10,842 nucleotides of DNA. Origin: Maribacter sp. (lineage in GTDB: Bacteria > Bacteroidota > Bacteroidia > Flavobacteriales > Flavobacteriaceae). Below the pieces are notes generated by a model that made no database searches, was not told where the DNA came from, and saw nothing but the letters and a program-made list of their open reading frames with translations. This document shows positions 1 to 6,307 of the stretch, piece after piece (within the stretch, counting starts at the first letter, position 1; every line of letters begins with the position of its first letter). The position numbers and the translations under genes are program-made. Where the stretch lies: assembly GCA_018679695.1 (NCBI GenBank), contig JAHHKH010000260.1:1-10842 (forward strand), given 5' to 3'.

Positions 1-173
1 GTGAGGACTGTGAATCTTCGAATACCAAAATCGATACTTTTCACCGGGGAATCAAGATTAATGGGGACTTCGATGACAAACAAAGGGCACGATTACTACA
101 AATCGCGGATAAATGTCCCGTACATAAAACCTTGAATAGTGAAACCCAAATAATAACAGAACTTGTTGAGTAA
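1..173 (+). CDS. OsmC-family peroxidase domain protein, 3' end only
   Basis: An open frame enters from the left edge (first full codon at base 3) and stops at TAA 171-173, leaving 56 residues. The peptide contains ARLLQIADKCPVHKTL, the hallmark second-cysteine segment of OsmC/Ohr-type peroxiredoxins, in which this Cys pairs with an upstream Cys to reduce organic hydroperoxides. The preceding stretch (KIDTFHRGIKINGDFDDKQR) fits the strand-helix that leads into the motif. The first catalytic Cys lies outside the window, so activity cannot be judged. In many Bacteroidota this domain is the C-terminal half of an alpha/beta hydrolase-OsmC fusion of about 400 residues; whether that applies here cannot be seen. 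It lies just upstream of a superoxide dismutase gene, consistent with an oxidative-stress neighbourhood. Confidence 0.85.
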   Translation, partial: EDCESSNTKIDTFHRGIKINGDFDDKQRARLLQIADKCPVHKTLNSETQIITELVE

Positions 174-238
174 GGATTCAACAACCATATGGGTGATACA
201 AAGGGGGGGTGATTTGATGCCTTTGATGTAATGGTTTC

Positions 239-268
239 TTGTCTTCCTCGAATTATTACTTAACTTTA
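239..268 (+). promoter_or_regulatory. Candidate Bacteroidota sigma-A promoter for sodC-yceI
   Basis: TTG (239-241) is followed after 19 bp by TAACTTTA (261-268). This matches the Bacteroidota -33/-7 pattern (TTG, about 19 bp, TAnnTTTG) at all but the last base. Transcription would start about 20 nt before the sodC ATG at 294, with an A-rich leader and no clear Shine-Dalgarno site. Confidence 0.4.
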
Positions 269-293
269 AATCAAAATCTAAAAACAAAGACAA

Positions 294-872
294 ATGAAAC
301 TGATAAAACTTATTGCTTTGGCTGTTGTTGTCATGTTCGGCTACAACTGTAAGGAAGCAAAAAAAGAAACTAAAGAGGTAACTGAGGAAGCTATTGAAAA
401 AGTTACGGAAGAGGATAATGTGGAGGTAATTAAGTTTTCTATGGAACCAAAGAGCAATAGTTCGGTTAAAGGAGAAGTAACCTTTACACAGGAAGCAGGT
501 AAAATTACTATGGTTGCAAATTTTTCAGGCCTTACTCCAGGGGAGCATGCCATTCATTTACATGAAAAAGCGGACTGTTCCTCTGATGATGGAAAATCGA
601 CTGGAGGTCATTGGAATCCCACACATGAACCCCATGGTAAATGGGGTGCAGCAGAAGGCTACCACAAAGGGGATATTGGAAACTTAACTGCAGATGCAGA
701 GGGTAACGCTACCCTGGAATTTATAACAGATCAGTGGTGTCTTGGATGTGAAGATGAAAACAGGAATATTCTAGGTAAGGCCGTAATCGTGCACCAAGGA
801 GTAGACGATTTTGTTTCCCAGCCAAGTGGAGCTGCTGGTGCAAGGATAAGCTGTACGGGAATTATTCAATAA
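294..872 (+). CDS. sodC: Cu/Zn superoxide dismutase, lipoprotein
   Basis: The protein has 192 aa and should disproportionate superoxide to hydrogen peroxide and oxygen outside the cytoplasm. Residues 1-18 form a signal peptide ending at Cys19, a probable lipidation site although the lipobox (FGYNC) is not canonical. A Lys/Glu-rich linker (20-45) follows. The metal ligands are visible: HAIHLHE gives Cu ligands His88 and His90, GGHWNP gives the bridging His106, then His114, His124 and Asp127 for Zn (YHKGD), and His167 (VIVHQG) for Cu. Arg184 in GARISC is the active-site guide residue, and Cys95 and Cys187 should form the conserved disulfide. A WCLGC motif (Cys149, Cys152) adds a CxxC pair that classical SodC lacks. 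The gene lies 37 bp before a second lipoprotein gene and probably shares its transcript. The family call is firm; membrane anchoring is likely. Confidence 0.95.
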   Translation: MKLIKLIALAVVVMFGYNCKEAKKETKEVTEEAIEKVTEEDNVEVIKFSMEPKSNSSVKGEVTFTQEAGKITMVANFSGLTPGEHAIHLHEKADCSSDDGKSTGGHWNPTHEPHGKWGAAEGYHKGDIGNLTADAEGNATLEFITDQWCLGCEDENRNILGKAVIVHQGVDDFVSQPSGAAGARISCTGIIQ

Positions 873-909
873 GAAACTGGTTTTATTTGGAGCTTAAACT
901 ATTATTTGC

Positions 910-1542
910 ATGAAAGGAATCTGTCTTTTAACATTAGGCCTACTCTTTATCGTAGGCTCTAGCTGCAAGGAAGTCAAGAAGGATGAAGAAGGGCAGCGAA
1001 AAGAAATAGTCTCTGAAAACTATACTTTGGTAAAAGATTCGACCAAAGTCAGTTTTACAGCCTACAAAACCACCGAAAAATTGGCTGTTGGTGGCAAATT
1101 CCTGAAAATTGATTTTAAGGACATTAAAAGTGGAGCGACGGCCCTGGGCGCTTTGAACGGTACCTCGTTCGGTATTCCCGTAAGCAGTTTGTTCACCAAT
1201 GATGCTACCGGAACGAGGGACCCTAAATTGCTGGAATTCTTTTTTGGCGCCATGAAAAACACGGAACTAATCTCCGGTGTGTTCAAAAAGGATGCAAACA
1301 ACAAATGTTCTATCGATATAACCATGAATGGTGAAACAGCCAATATTCCATTGGAATACACTATGGATTCGGTAAATATCATCACTTTTAATGGTAATCT
1401 GAACCTGGAAGATTGGAATGCTTTGGAAGCACTAGCGTCAATCAATAAAGCTTGCAAAGAACTACATACAGGAACCGATGGCATTAGCAAAACATGGAGT
1501 GATGTTGCCGTCCAGGCCCAAGTACAGTTTCTAAAAAAATAA
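910..1542 (+). CDS. YceI-like lipid-binding domain lipoprotein
   Basis: The protein has 210 aa. A signal peptide ends in VGSSC, with Cys19 the likely lipidated residue, followed by the charged stretch KEVKKDEE. That resembles the Lys-plus-acidic export tags reported to send Bacteroidota lipoproteins to the cell surface. Residues 38-210 read as a YceI-like domain: a strand with VSFTAYKTTEKLAVGG near the N-terminus, IPVSSLFT and DPKLLEFFF in the middle, and a final strand ending QVQFLKK. YceI proteins form a lipocalin-like beta-barrel that binds isoprenoid-type lipids; the ligand here is unknown. The gene sits 37 bp after sodC with no visible terminator between them and begins with a similar C-K-E-x-K-K tag, so a joint role in the envelope is reasonable. 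A function in respiratory quinone protection would be inference only. Confidence 0.8.
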   Translation: MKGICLLTLGLLFIVGSSCKEVKKDEEGQRKEIVSENYTLVKDSTKVSFTAYKTTEKLAVGGKFLKIDFKDIKSGATALGALNGTSFGIPVSSLFTNDATGTRDPKLLEFFFGAMKNTELISGVFKKDANNKCSIDITMNGETANIPLEYTMDSVNIITFNGNLNLEDWNALEALASINKACKELHTGTDGISKTWSDVAVQAQVQFLKK

Positions 1543-1622
1543 ACGAGTTTAGATCGCTTTCCTTATTACCCGTAACAAACGGTTGAAATTAATAGGATAG
1601 AACAAGTACCAAAATTGCCATC

Positions 1623-1685
1623 TATTGGGCACAATATACGGCCAAGACAGCTATTTTTGTTGTGTCAAACGGGCTGTGCCCAATA
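1623..1685. repeat. Perfect 11-bp inverted repeat with 41-bp loop
   Basis: TATTGGGCACA (1623-1633) is exactly complementary to TGTGCCCAATA (1675-1685). The right arm can instead fold locally as GGGC-TGT-GCCC (1671-1681), so the two structures exclude each other. No T-run follows either arm, so it is not a textbook terminator, although it lies in the gap after the sodC-yceI pair where one is expected. No clear target-site duplication flanks it. The rest of the 1543-1797 gap holds nothing else convincing. Confidence 0.6.
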
Positions 1686-1759
1686 TCACTTTAACGGCCT
1701 AGAAGATTATCATATCTAGAATTCTTAATCAAAAACAGATATGCGCACACATAAAGTCC

Positions 1760-1778
1760 TTTAATTTGTTTTAATTTG
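1760..1778. repeat. Short direct repeat TTTAATTTG x2 before LETM1-related gene
   Basis: TTTAATTTG occurs at 1760-1768 and again at 1770-1778, a 10-bp period (one helical turn), ending 19 bp before the ATG at 1798. It could be a duplicated -7-like box or an AT-rich leader element. It does not match TAnnTTTG exactly and no good -33 box was found. Confidence 0.3.
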
Positions 1779-1797
1779 AGGCTCTAATCAATCGCCT

Positions 1798-2991
1798 ATG
1801 AACCCTTCCGCCTCTGGTTGGATAGACAAATTCGGATATCTTGTAAAAGATCAGGTAGCTAGTTATAAAGACTATACTGATCTTTACGATGCATTGAAAC
1901 AGACAGGATTCGTATATGGGATCAACACAAAGATACCAAGGTTCATAACTCCAGAGCATAAGCTATCTGAAGATGAAAAGGCCAAGATAAATCTATTGGC
2001 CTCGTTGTATTTCACTTTCAGATTTGAAAGAAAGAGTACTGATTACAATGTTTTTAAAGATGAATTGTTTCGCTTTTATCAGAACCTTGGTCTAAACCAG
2101 ATTTCGTTTATAGAGAAACTTTTCATTGGTAAAAAGGCATCCGATCAACTGGAAAACCTGTTTGATACCAGGATTTATCTAGAGGATAATGTAATCAGCA
2201 AGACTTTCAATAGCATTATCACCAACTCCTTGTTGTACATAGATGTACTTACCTTCAAACGTTATTTGAAGGACAAGTCTGCTATTGGGGAATATGCCGG
2301 GAATTTGGAGTATCTGGCTATGAACATTGTCTATCATACGCTTAATTCAAAGGAAAAAAACATAACCGATGATAAATTGGCCCATTTATTCGAAGCGTCC
2401 TTAACCTATATTGATGCAAGTCGCCAACAATATGATGGCAGCTATCGCGATAAGCTATTACATGATTTTTCCAAAATCGAGAATCAATATTTCCTTGATA
2501 TTGCAGCATTGACCATTTGGGAGGATAAAACCGTCAACTATTTGGAATCTGATTTCATTTACGGATTGGGTAAGGATCTTGGCTTTACCGAAAAGGAAAT
2601 AGCAAGAAGTCTAGAGGAGATAGCCTCATTTTTTAACAAAAATTTAAAGGCCATTCCTTATTTGAAAGATCAAAATCTGGCATCCAAGTTTTATGACAGT
2701 ATGGCTAAAGTGGTCAATAGACTAATTCTAAGGAATAGCAAAAGACTTCAAAAAGAACTTTCAGATAGTAAGGAATTGGTCGCTTTGATTTCCAAATCAA
2801 CCGTAAAAGATCTGAGTTCAGAAGAAAAGAAAAAAGTACAAAGTCAACTTTTGGATATCTTCAAAAGCATACCATCGCTCGCCATTTTCATGCTTCCCGG
2901 TGGGGCAGTTTTACTCCCGATTTTCATCAAGTTGATACCCAAGTTATTACCTTCCTCCTTTGATGATAATAGAGTGGATAAAACTAAGTAA
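1798..2991 (+). CDS. LETM1-related (biofilm-associated type) protein
   Basis: The protein has 397 aa and no signal peptide. The long N-terminal part (1-340) is predicted largely helical and has no motif I recognise. The C-terminus is the recognisable part: FKSIPSLAIFMLPGG (355-369) followed by LLPIFIKLIPKLLPSSF (372-388), matching the hydrophobic proline-rich segment of the LETM1 family. In mitochondria LETM1 is an inner-membrane protein linked to K+/H+ or Ca2+/H+ exchange and ribosome binding. Flavobacterial homologues of about this length carry the database name 'LETM1-related biofilm-associated protein', but I know of no established biochemical role. The gene is monocistronic in this window: a 255-bp gap lies upstream, and it converges with the response regulator gene across a 76-bp AT-rich gap (2992-3067) with no strong terminator hairpin. 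The family call is good; function is unknown. Confidence 0.75.
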   Translation: MNPSASGWIDKFGYLVKDQVASYKDYTDLYDALKQTGFVYGINTKIPRFITPEHKLSEDEKAKINLLASLYFTFRFERKSTDYNVFKDELFRFYQNLGLNQISFIEKLFIGKKASDQLENLFDTRIYLEDNVISKTFNSIITNSLLYIDVLTFKRYLKDKSAIGEYAGNLEYLAMNIVYHTLNSKEKNITDDKLAHLFEASLTYIDASRQQYDGSYRDKLLHDFSKIENQYFLDIAALTIWEDKTVNYLESDFIYGLGKDLGFTEKEIARSLEEIASFFNKNLKAIPYLKDQNLASKFYDSMAKVVNRLILRNSKRLQKELSDSKELVALISKSTVKDLSSEEKKKVQSQLLDIFKSIPSLAIFMLPGGAVLLPIFIKLIPKLLPSSFDDNRVDKTK

Positions 2992-3067
2992 ATTCCTACT
3001 AAAAAGGAACTATAAGAAAAATCTATAATTGTATTTAACTATTTTTATATCAACGTTTTAGTATACA

Positions 3068-3823
3068 CTACTCTAACCATAACTTAAAGTCACGTACACG
3101 TTCCCTACTCACGATGATCTCCTGGTCAATATAGCGATTTAATTTGATTTTTAGGCGTGAATTCGTATAGGCGATTATGTCATTGATATGGTTGACGTTT
3201 ACATAAAACTTTCTGCTTACCCGGAAGAAAATTTTTGGTTCCAACTCTGCTTCCAGATTTTCCAAAGTGGTATCCAATAAATAATTCCGGCCATCGGTTG
3301 TCGCGGCATAGGTCCCCTTGTTTTCACTGTAAAAACATTCGACCTCATCGGCATTGATAATTTTCAAATGTTGCCCTACCCTAGTCGTGAATCTTTTTTT
3401 GTATTCCCGTTCCAAGGGGTTTACCAATAATTTTTTTATGTCCTCAAAATCCAAAGACAATTTTTGTCCCTTTGGTTGTACCGACCTGAATTTCCCAACT
3501 GCATTTTCCAATTCTTCATCATCAATGGGTTTCAATAAATAATCTATGCTATTTAATTTAAAAGCCTGAAGGGCATACTCGTCATATGCGGTAGTGAATA
3601 TTATGGAACTTCGCACATCCACAACATCGAAAATCTCGAAGGAAAGTCCGTCTGAAAGTTGAATATCCAAAAAAATAAGGTCTGGATGTTCATTTCTTTG
3701 GAACCACTCAATTGATTCTTCCACAGAATGCAGCATGGTCGACACTTCAACATTCAAGTCTGCCAAAAGTCTACTTAATCTTCTGGCTGCCGGTTTTTCA
3801 TCTTCTATGATTATTACGTTCAT
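3068..3823 (-). CDS. LytTR-family response regulator
   Basis: The protein has 251 aa and should be a DNA-binding transcription regulator controlled by phosphorylation. The receiver domain (1-115) has the acidic pocket Glu7/Asp8 (VIIIEDE), phospho-acceptor Asp53 (DLIFLDIQL), switch Thr77/Thr78 (IIFTTAYDEYA) and Lys98 (YLLKPI). A linker leads to a LytTR domain (about 145-251) with its typical KIINADEVECFYSENKGTYA and FFRVSRKFYVN segments. It is the last gene of the leftward cluster, 32 nt after the third 2TM gene, and the LytS-type kinase upstream in the same cluster is its natural partner. LytTR proteins usually bind direct repeats near target promoters and often regulate their own operon. The repeats at 7009-7155 upstream of the cluster are one place to look, though their spacing is not the usual LytTR spacing. 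No catalytic residue is missing. Confidence 0.92.
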   Translation of the reverse strand: MNVIIIEDEKPAARRLSRLLADLNVEVSTMLHSVEESIEWFQRNEHPDLIFLDIQLSDGLSFEIFDVVDVRSSIIFTTAYDEYALQAFKLNSIDYLLKPIDDEELENAVGKFRSVQPKGQKLSLDFEDIKKLLVNPLEREYKKRFTTRVGQHLKIINADEVECFYSENKGTYAATTDGRNYLLDTTLENLEAELEPKIFFRVSRKFYVNVNHINDIIAYTNSRLKIKLNRYIDQEIIVSRERVRDFKLWLE

Positions 3824-3855
3824 GGCTATTTTAAATTTGGGATTGATAATGCCAT

Positions 3856-4215
3856 TTATAGGTCTTTGTTTTCTTGCATAAATTCCTTGATCTTACGCTC
3901 TTCCCAACGTTTAATAAAATTTGGTTTGAGATCCTTGCTCGTTAAACTGGGATATTTGAATACTAGAATACCATGTATCAATAGGCCTAAACCCCAGAGC
4001 AGTGGCGTAATCAACAAATTAAGGGCATACCAGTCTTGAAAGCCTTGATCTACTAGCTTTTGTCCGCCTAATTCACTGTACAAAGAAATCTTAACTCCAA
4101 AAAGAATGATGTTGATTATAATATAGACGCTTAGGTGCCTATAGAATTTCTTAACCCTTTTTAGCCTCTTGTTGGCCTTCTTAAACTGCACCGATTCCCT
4201 ACTGTTTTCTTCCAT
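3856..4215 (-). CDS. 2TM domain protein (third of three, variant)
   Basis: The protein has 119 aa. A basic N-terminal helix (KKANKRLKRVKKFYRHLSVY, 12-31) runs into TM1 (about 27-46); a polar loop of about 18 residues and TM2 (64-85, with WGLGLLIHGILVF) follow, then the tail motif WEERKIKEFM (104-113). This order is the 2TM domain, a membrane hairpin of unknown function. It departs from its neighbours by a longer loop between the membrane segments and by about 11 extra residues (SLTSKDLKPNF) between TM2 and the WEER tail. Its ATG overlaps the stop of the gene before it by one base (TAATG), which points to coupled translation. The product is predicted to be an inner-membrane protein with both ends in the cytoplasm, next to kinase and regulator genes. 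What it binds is unknown. Confidence 0.85.
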   Translation of the reverse strand: MEENSRESVQFKKANKRLKRVKKFYRHLSVYIIINIILFGVKISLYSELGGQKLVDQGFQDWYALNLLITPLLWGLGLLIHGILVFKYPSLTSKDLKPNFIKRWEERKIKEFMQENKDL

Positions 4216-4553
4216 TATCTATATTTTTCAGCTTCCTTTTTATCTTTATCCATATACTTCTGTATCTGTTTTCGCTCCCAGTCCTTTCCGAAAAAAGGAA
4301 TTAATGAATAGACCTTTACCCCATGAGAAAATAGCCCTATACCCCAGAAGAACCAAACGGCGAAGGTTCCGAAATTCCAAATTGCGTCATTAAAACTTTC
4401 CCCATCGCGTATATTATCCATAATCTGTATGGTAGAAATAAAAGTGTTTACCAGAATATAAATAGTAAGGTGAATATAAAAACCCTTGAGTTCTTCAACA
4501 CGTTTCTTGGCGCGTTCCAATTTTTCCCTGTTGTTATTTTCCCTTACTTCCAT
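4215..4553 (-). CDS. 2TM domain protein (second of three)
   Basis: The protein has 112 aa. It opens with a charged amphipathic stretch (REKLERAKKRVEELKGFY, 9-26), then TM1 (about 28-45), a short acidic loop (DNIRDGESFND), TM2 (about 60-80, ending WGIGLFSHGVKVY) and the tail IPFFGKDWERKQIQKYM (85-101). The tail reads WERKQ where the sister copies have WEERK or WEERQ. Its start codon lies inside the last codons of the preceding 2TM gene, a 10-nt overlap in another frame, and its stop overlaps the next start by one base. Together these make a translationally coupled run of three related genes, most likely from tandem duplication. No enzymatic motif is present; it is probably a membrane protein that pairs with other 2TM modules, including the one fused to the kinase. 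Confidence 0.87.
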   Translation of the reverse strand: MEVRENNNREKLERAKKRVEELKGFYIHLTIYILVNTFISTIQIMDNIRDGESFNDAIWNFGTFAVWFFWGIGLFSHGVKVYSLIPFFGKDWERKQIQKYMDKDKKEAEKYR

Positions 4554-4846
4554 CTATTTTGTTTTTCATCCTCTTCCATATACTCCTTGATCTTGCGTTC
4601 TTCCCAATCCCTTCCAAAAAAAGGATTTAAACTGAATACCTTAATGGCATGAAAAATAAGGCCAATACCCCATCCAAAGGCCGCCCAAAGAAACCAAGGA
4701 TAGCTCCACTCATTCACCCAATAATTCAATCCTGCCAAGAAAGCGATAAAGAATACATATGACATTAAACTCGTATAAAATTTCTTAATAGCCTCTACCT
4801 TATCTTTTGCCTTGTAATACTTTCTATCCTTATCTGAAGTTTCCAT
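4544..4846 (-). CDS. 2TM domain protein (first of three)
   Basis: The protein has 100 aa, the shortest and most canonical stand-alone copy. Residues 8-24 form the basic helix (DRKYYKAKDKVEAIKKF), TM1 spans about 25-43, the loop is only six to eight residues, TM2 spans about 50-68 with GWGIGLIFHAIKVF, and NPFFGRDWEERKIKEYM (74-90) is the tail. It is very like the C-terminal extension of the kinase upstream: both start MET and share KAK..VE..K.FY and NP..G..WEER.IK..M. It is separated from the kinase gene by 116 bp holding a candidate promoter, so this gene and those after it may also be transcribed without the kinase. Overlap with the next gene is 10 nt. The function of 2TM domains is not established. 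Confidence 0.88.
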   Translation of the reverse strand: METSDKDRKYYKAKDKVEAIKKFYTSLMSYVFFIAFLAGLNYWVNEWSYPWFLWAAFGWGIGLIFHAIKVFSLNPFFGRDWEERKIKEYMEEDEKQNRWK

Positions 4847-4887
4847 AATTTTGTTGTTTTTTGTCGGTTGTTCCTAATTTGTTATTC

Positions 4888-4920
4888 CAAAATTAATGCG
4901 GATTTCACTTTTAATTAAAT
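4888..4920 (-). promoter_or_regulatory. Candidate internal promoter before the 2TM gene run
   Basis: On the minus strand TAATTTTG (4895-4888) matches TAnnTTTG perfectly, and TTTA (4920-4917) lies 21 bp upstream as an imperfect -33 box. Transcription would start about 35 nt before the ATG at 4846. The 116-bp gap here is the largest inside the cluster, which fits a second promoter serving the three 2TM genes and the regulator. Confidence 0.35.
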
Positions 4921-4962
4921 CTTCTTGACCGAGTTGTTATTTTCGAAGGATGGATTGTTGAA

Positions 4963-5253
4963 TCAGAATTCGTCCTCATCCATAAACTTCTTAATTTGGC
5001 GCTCTTCCCAGGTTTTGCCCCATAACGGATTGTAACCAAAAACTTCCATACCATGAACAGCAACACCAAACCCCCATCCTAGGGCTGGAAAAATAACCCA
5101 AGGAAAACCAGTGGTATTATAGTTAAGAATAGCCAGACAGGGTATTACAATACAATAGGCCGTTAGATTGCCATAAAACCCTTTAAGCTCTTCTACGTGT
5201 TTCTTCGCTTTTTCGTAGCGCTTCTCATCGATAATTGTTTGTTGTGTCTCCAT
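4963..5253 (-). other. Candidate internal start giving a free 2TM protein from the kinase gene
   Basis: Codon 350 of the kinase is ATG (5253-5251), with AGG eight nt upstream, a plausible Shine-Dalgarno core. Translation from here would give 96 aa beginning METQQTIIDEKRYEKAK, closely resembling the separate gene at 4544-4846 (METSDKDRKYYKAK). This may be the trace of a former stand-alone 2TM gene fused to the kinase, or a working second start. Inference only. Confidence 0.3.
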
Positions 5254-6300
5254 AACTGATACCTGTTCGGTTAGCATGGGTAATTTTACACTGAAATCGG
5301 CCTCGGATTTTACAATCTCTACCTGCCTATCCGTTAATATTCCATAGCGTTGTCGAATATTTTGAAGACCCACGCCACTGCTCTTTTTAACCACTTGCTT
5401 CTCTTGACGGTTATTATCAACGACCAACATGCCATTGTCTTCATATACTTTTATATATAATGGTTTGGAAGCGGTAACCACATTGTGTTTCACCGCATTT
5501 TCAAGCAATAACTGCAATGACAAGGGTACAATTTTTGCATCAGGATCAGAACTATGTTGAGGTATCTCCAAATGTATACTATCCTCAAATCTCATTCTCA
5601 ACAATTTTACATAGGTTTTGGCGAATTGCAGCTCTTCTTCGACTGAAACCAAGTCCTTGTTCTTTTGTTCCAACACATACCTGTACACTTTTGAAAGGGA
5701 TGTCGTGAATTTCTGCGCTTGATAAGGATCTTCTTCAATTAAACTGGTCAAAACATTCAAACTGTTAAATAGAAAATGGGGATCCAGTTGATTTTTAAGG
5801 GCATCGAACTTGGCCGAGGCCGTACCCGCAATTATCTTTTGCTCTTTGACCTTAATCTCCTGCCGATTTTTATAATACCATATTGCATAAAAAATAAGGG
5901 AAATAAATATTGCAATAATTAGTGAAGATTGATAATAACCGGGTTTCTCATTGGTGAGAAACTCGATCAGGGGCATTTTTTCCAAGAATACGACGAGTAC
6001 AAGGCGAGAGAGAAAAATTCCCAAAATTGAAACTAGAATATTCCCAGATATGCCAATAGTGAATTTTTTTAACGAAAACAGGTCGTGCTTGTAGGTAACA
6101 ACAAGATATTGAATCCAATAGGCATTAACCATATAGAGTATTACAGCGAATATCATATTTTTATAATATTCGGTCCAGGCCATTTGATAATCGAAACCTT
6201 CATCTAACCTGCCCAAGAAGAAATAAATTGCAAGAATGATGAAATAGATTACCGTGCCTATTAATAATGCCCTAATCAGATGTTTGGTAAATCTTGTCAT
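4963..6300 (-). CDS. LytS-type sensor histidine kinase with C-terminal 2TM domain
   Basis: The protein has 445 aa. The N-terminus holds four predicted membrane segments (about 11-30, 47-65, 83-105, 126-142) with no large extracellular domain, then a short coiled linker. The kinase core is of the His_kinase/LytS class: QLDPHFLFNSLN places the phospho-acceptor at His175, LLLENAVKHN (264-273) is the N box, and SSGVGLQNIRQRYG (307-320) is the glycine box. The core ends near 345. A complete 2TM module follows: basic helix 362-376, TM 378-393 and 399-417, tail WEERQIKKFM (431-440). The ATP-binding domain is therefore held between two membrane anchors, which is unusual for this class. The gene lies 7 nt after the TPR gene and upstream of three free 2TM genes and a LytTR regulator, its probable phosphorylation partner. 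The signal sensed is unknown. Confidence 0.93.
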   Translation of the reverse strand: MTRFTKHLIRALLIGTVIYFIILAIYFFLGRLDEGFDYQMAWTEYYKNMIFAVILYMVNAYWIQYLVVTYKHDLFSLKKFTIGISGNILVSILGIFLSRLVLVVFLEKMPLIEFLTNEKPGYYQSSLIIAIFISLIFYAIWYYKNRQEIKVKEQKIIAGTASAKFDALKNQLDPHFLFNSLNVLTSLIEEDPYQAQKFTTSLSKVYRYVLEQKNKDLVSVEEELQFAKTYVKLLRMRFEDSIHLEIPQHSSDPDAKIVPLSLQLLLENAVKHNVVTASKPLYIKVYEDNGMLVVDNNRQEKQVVKKSSGVGLQNIRQRYGILTDRQVEIVKSEADFSVKLPMLTEQVSVMETQQTIIDEKRYEKAKKHVEELKGFYGNLTAYCIVIPCLAILNYNTTGFPWVIFPALGWGFGVAVHGMEVFGYNPLWGKTWEERQIKKFMDEDEF

Positions 6301-6307
6301 TAGTTAA

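Noticed and set aside
96..293. Minus-strand frame of 65 aa opposite the OsmC end and the sodC leader
   Set aside because: It overlaps the recognisable OsmC C-terminus and the sodC promoter, and its peptide shows no family pattern.
1062..1490. Minus-strand frame of 142 aa inside the YceI-like gene
   Set aside because: It lies wholly within a well-supported coding gene on the other strand and its translation has no recognisable domain, so it is a shadow frame.
2992..3067. Bidirectional terminator between the convergent LETM1-related and regulator genes
   Set aside because: One is expected here, but I found only a 4-bp stem (TAGT/ACTA at 3059-3070) and scattered A/T pairing, too weak to call.
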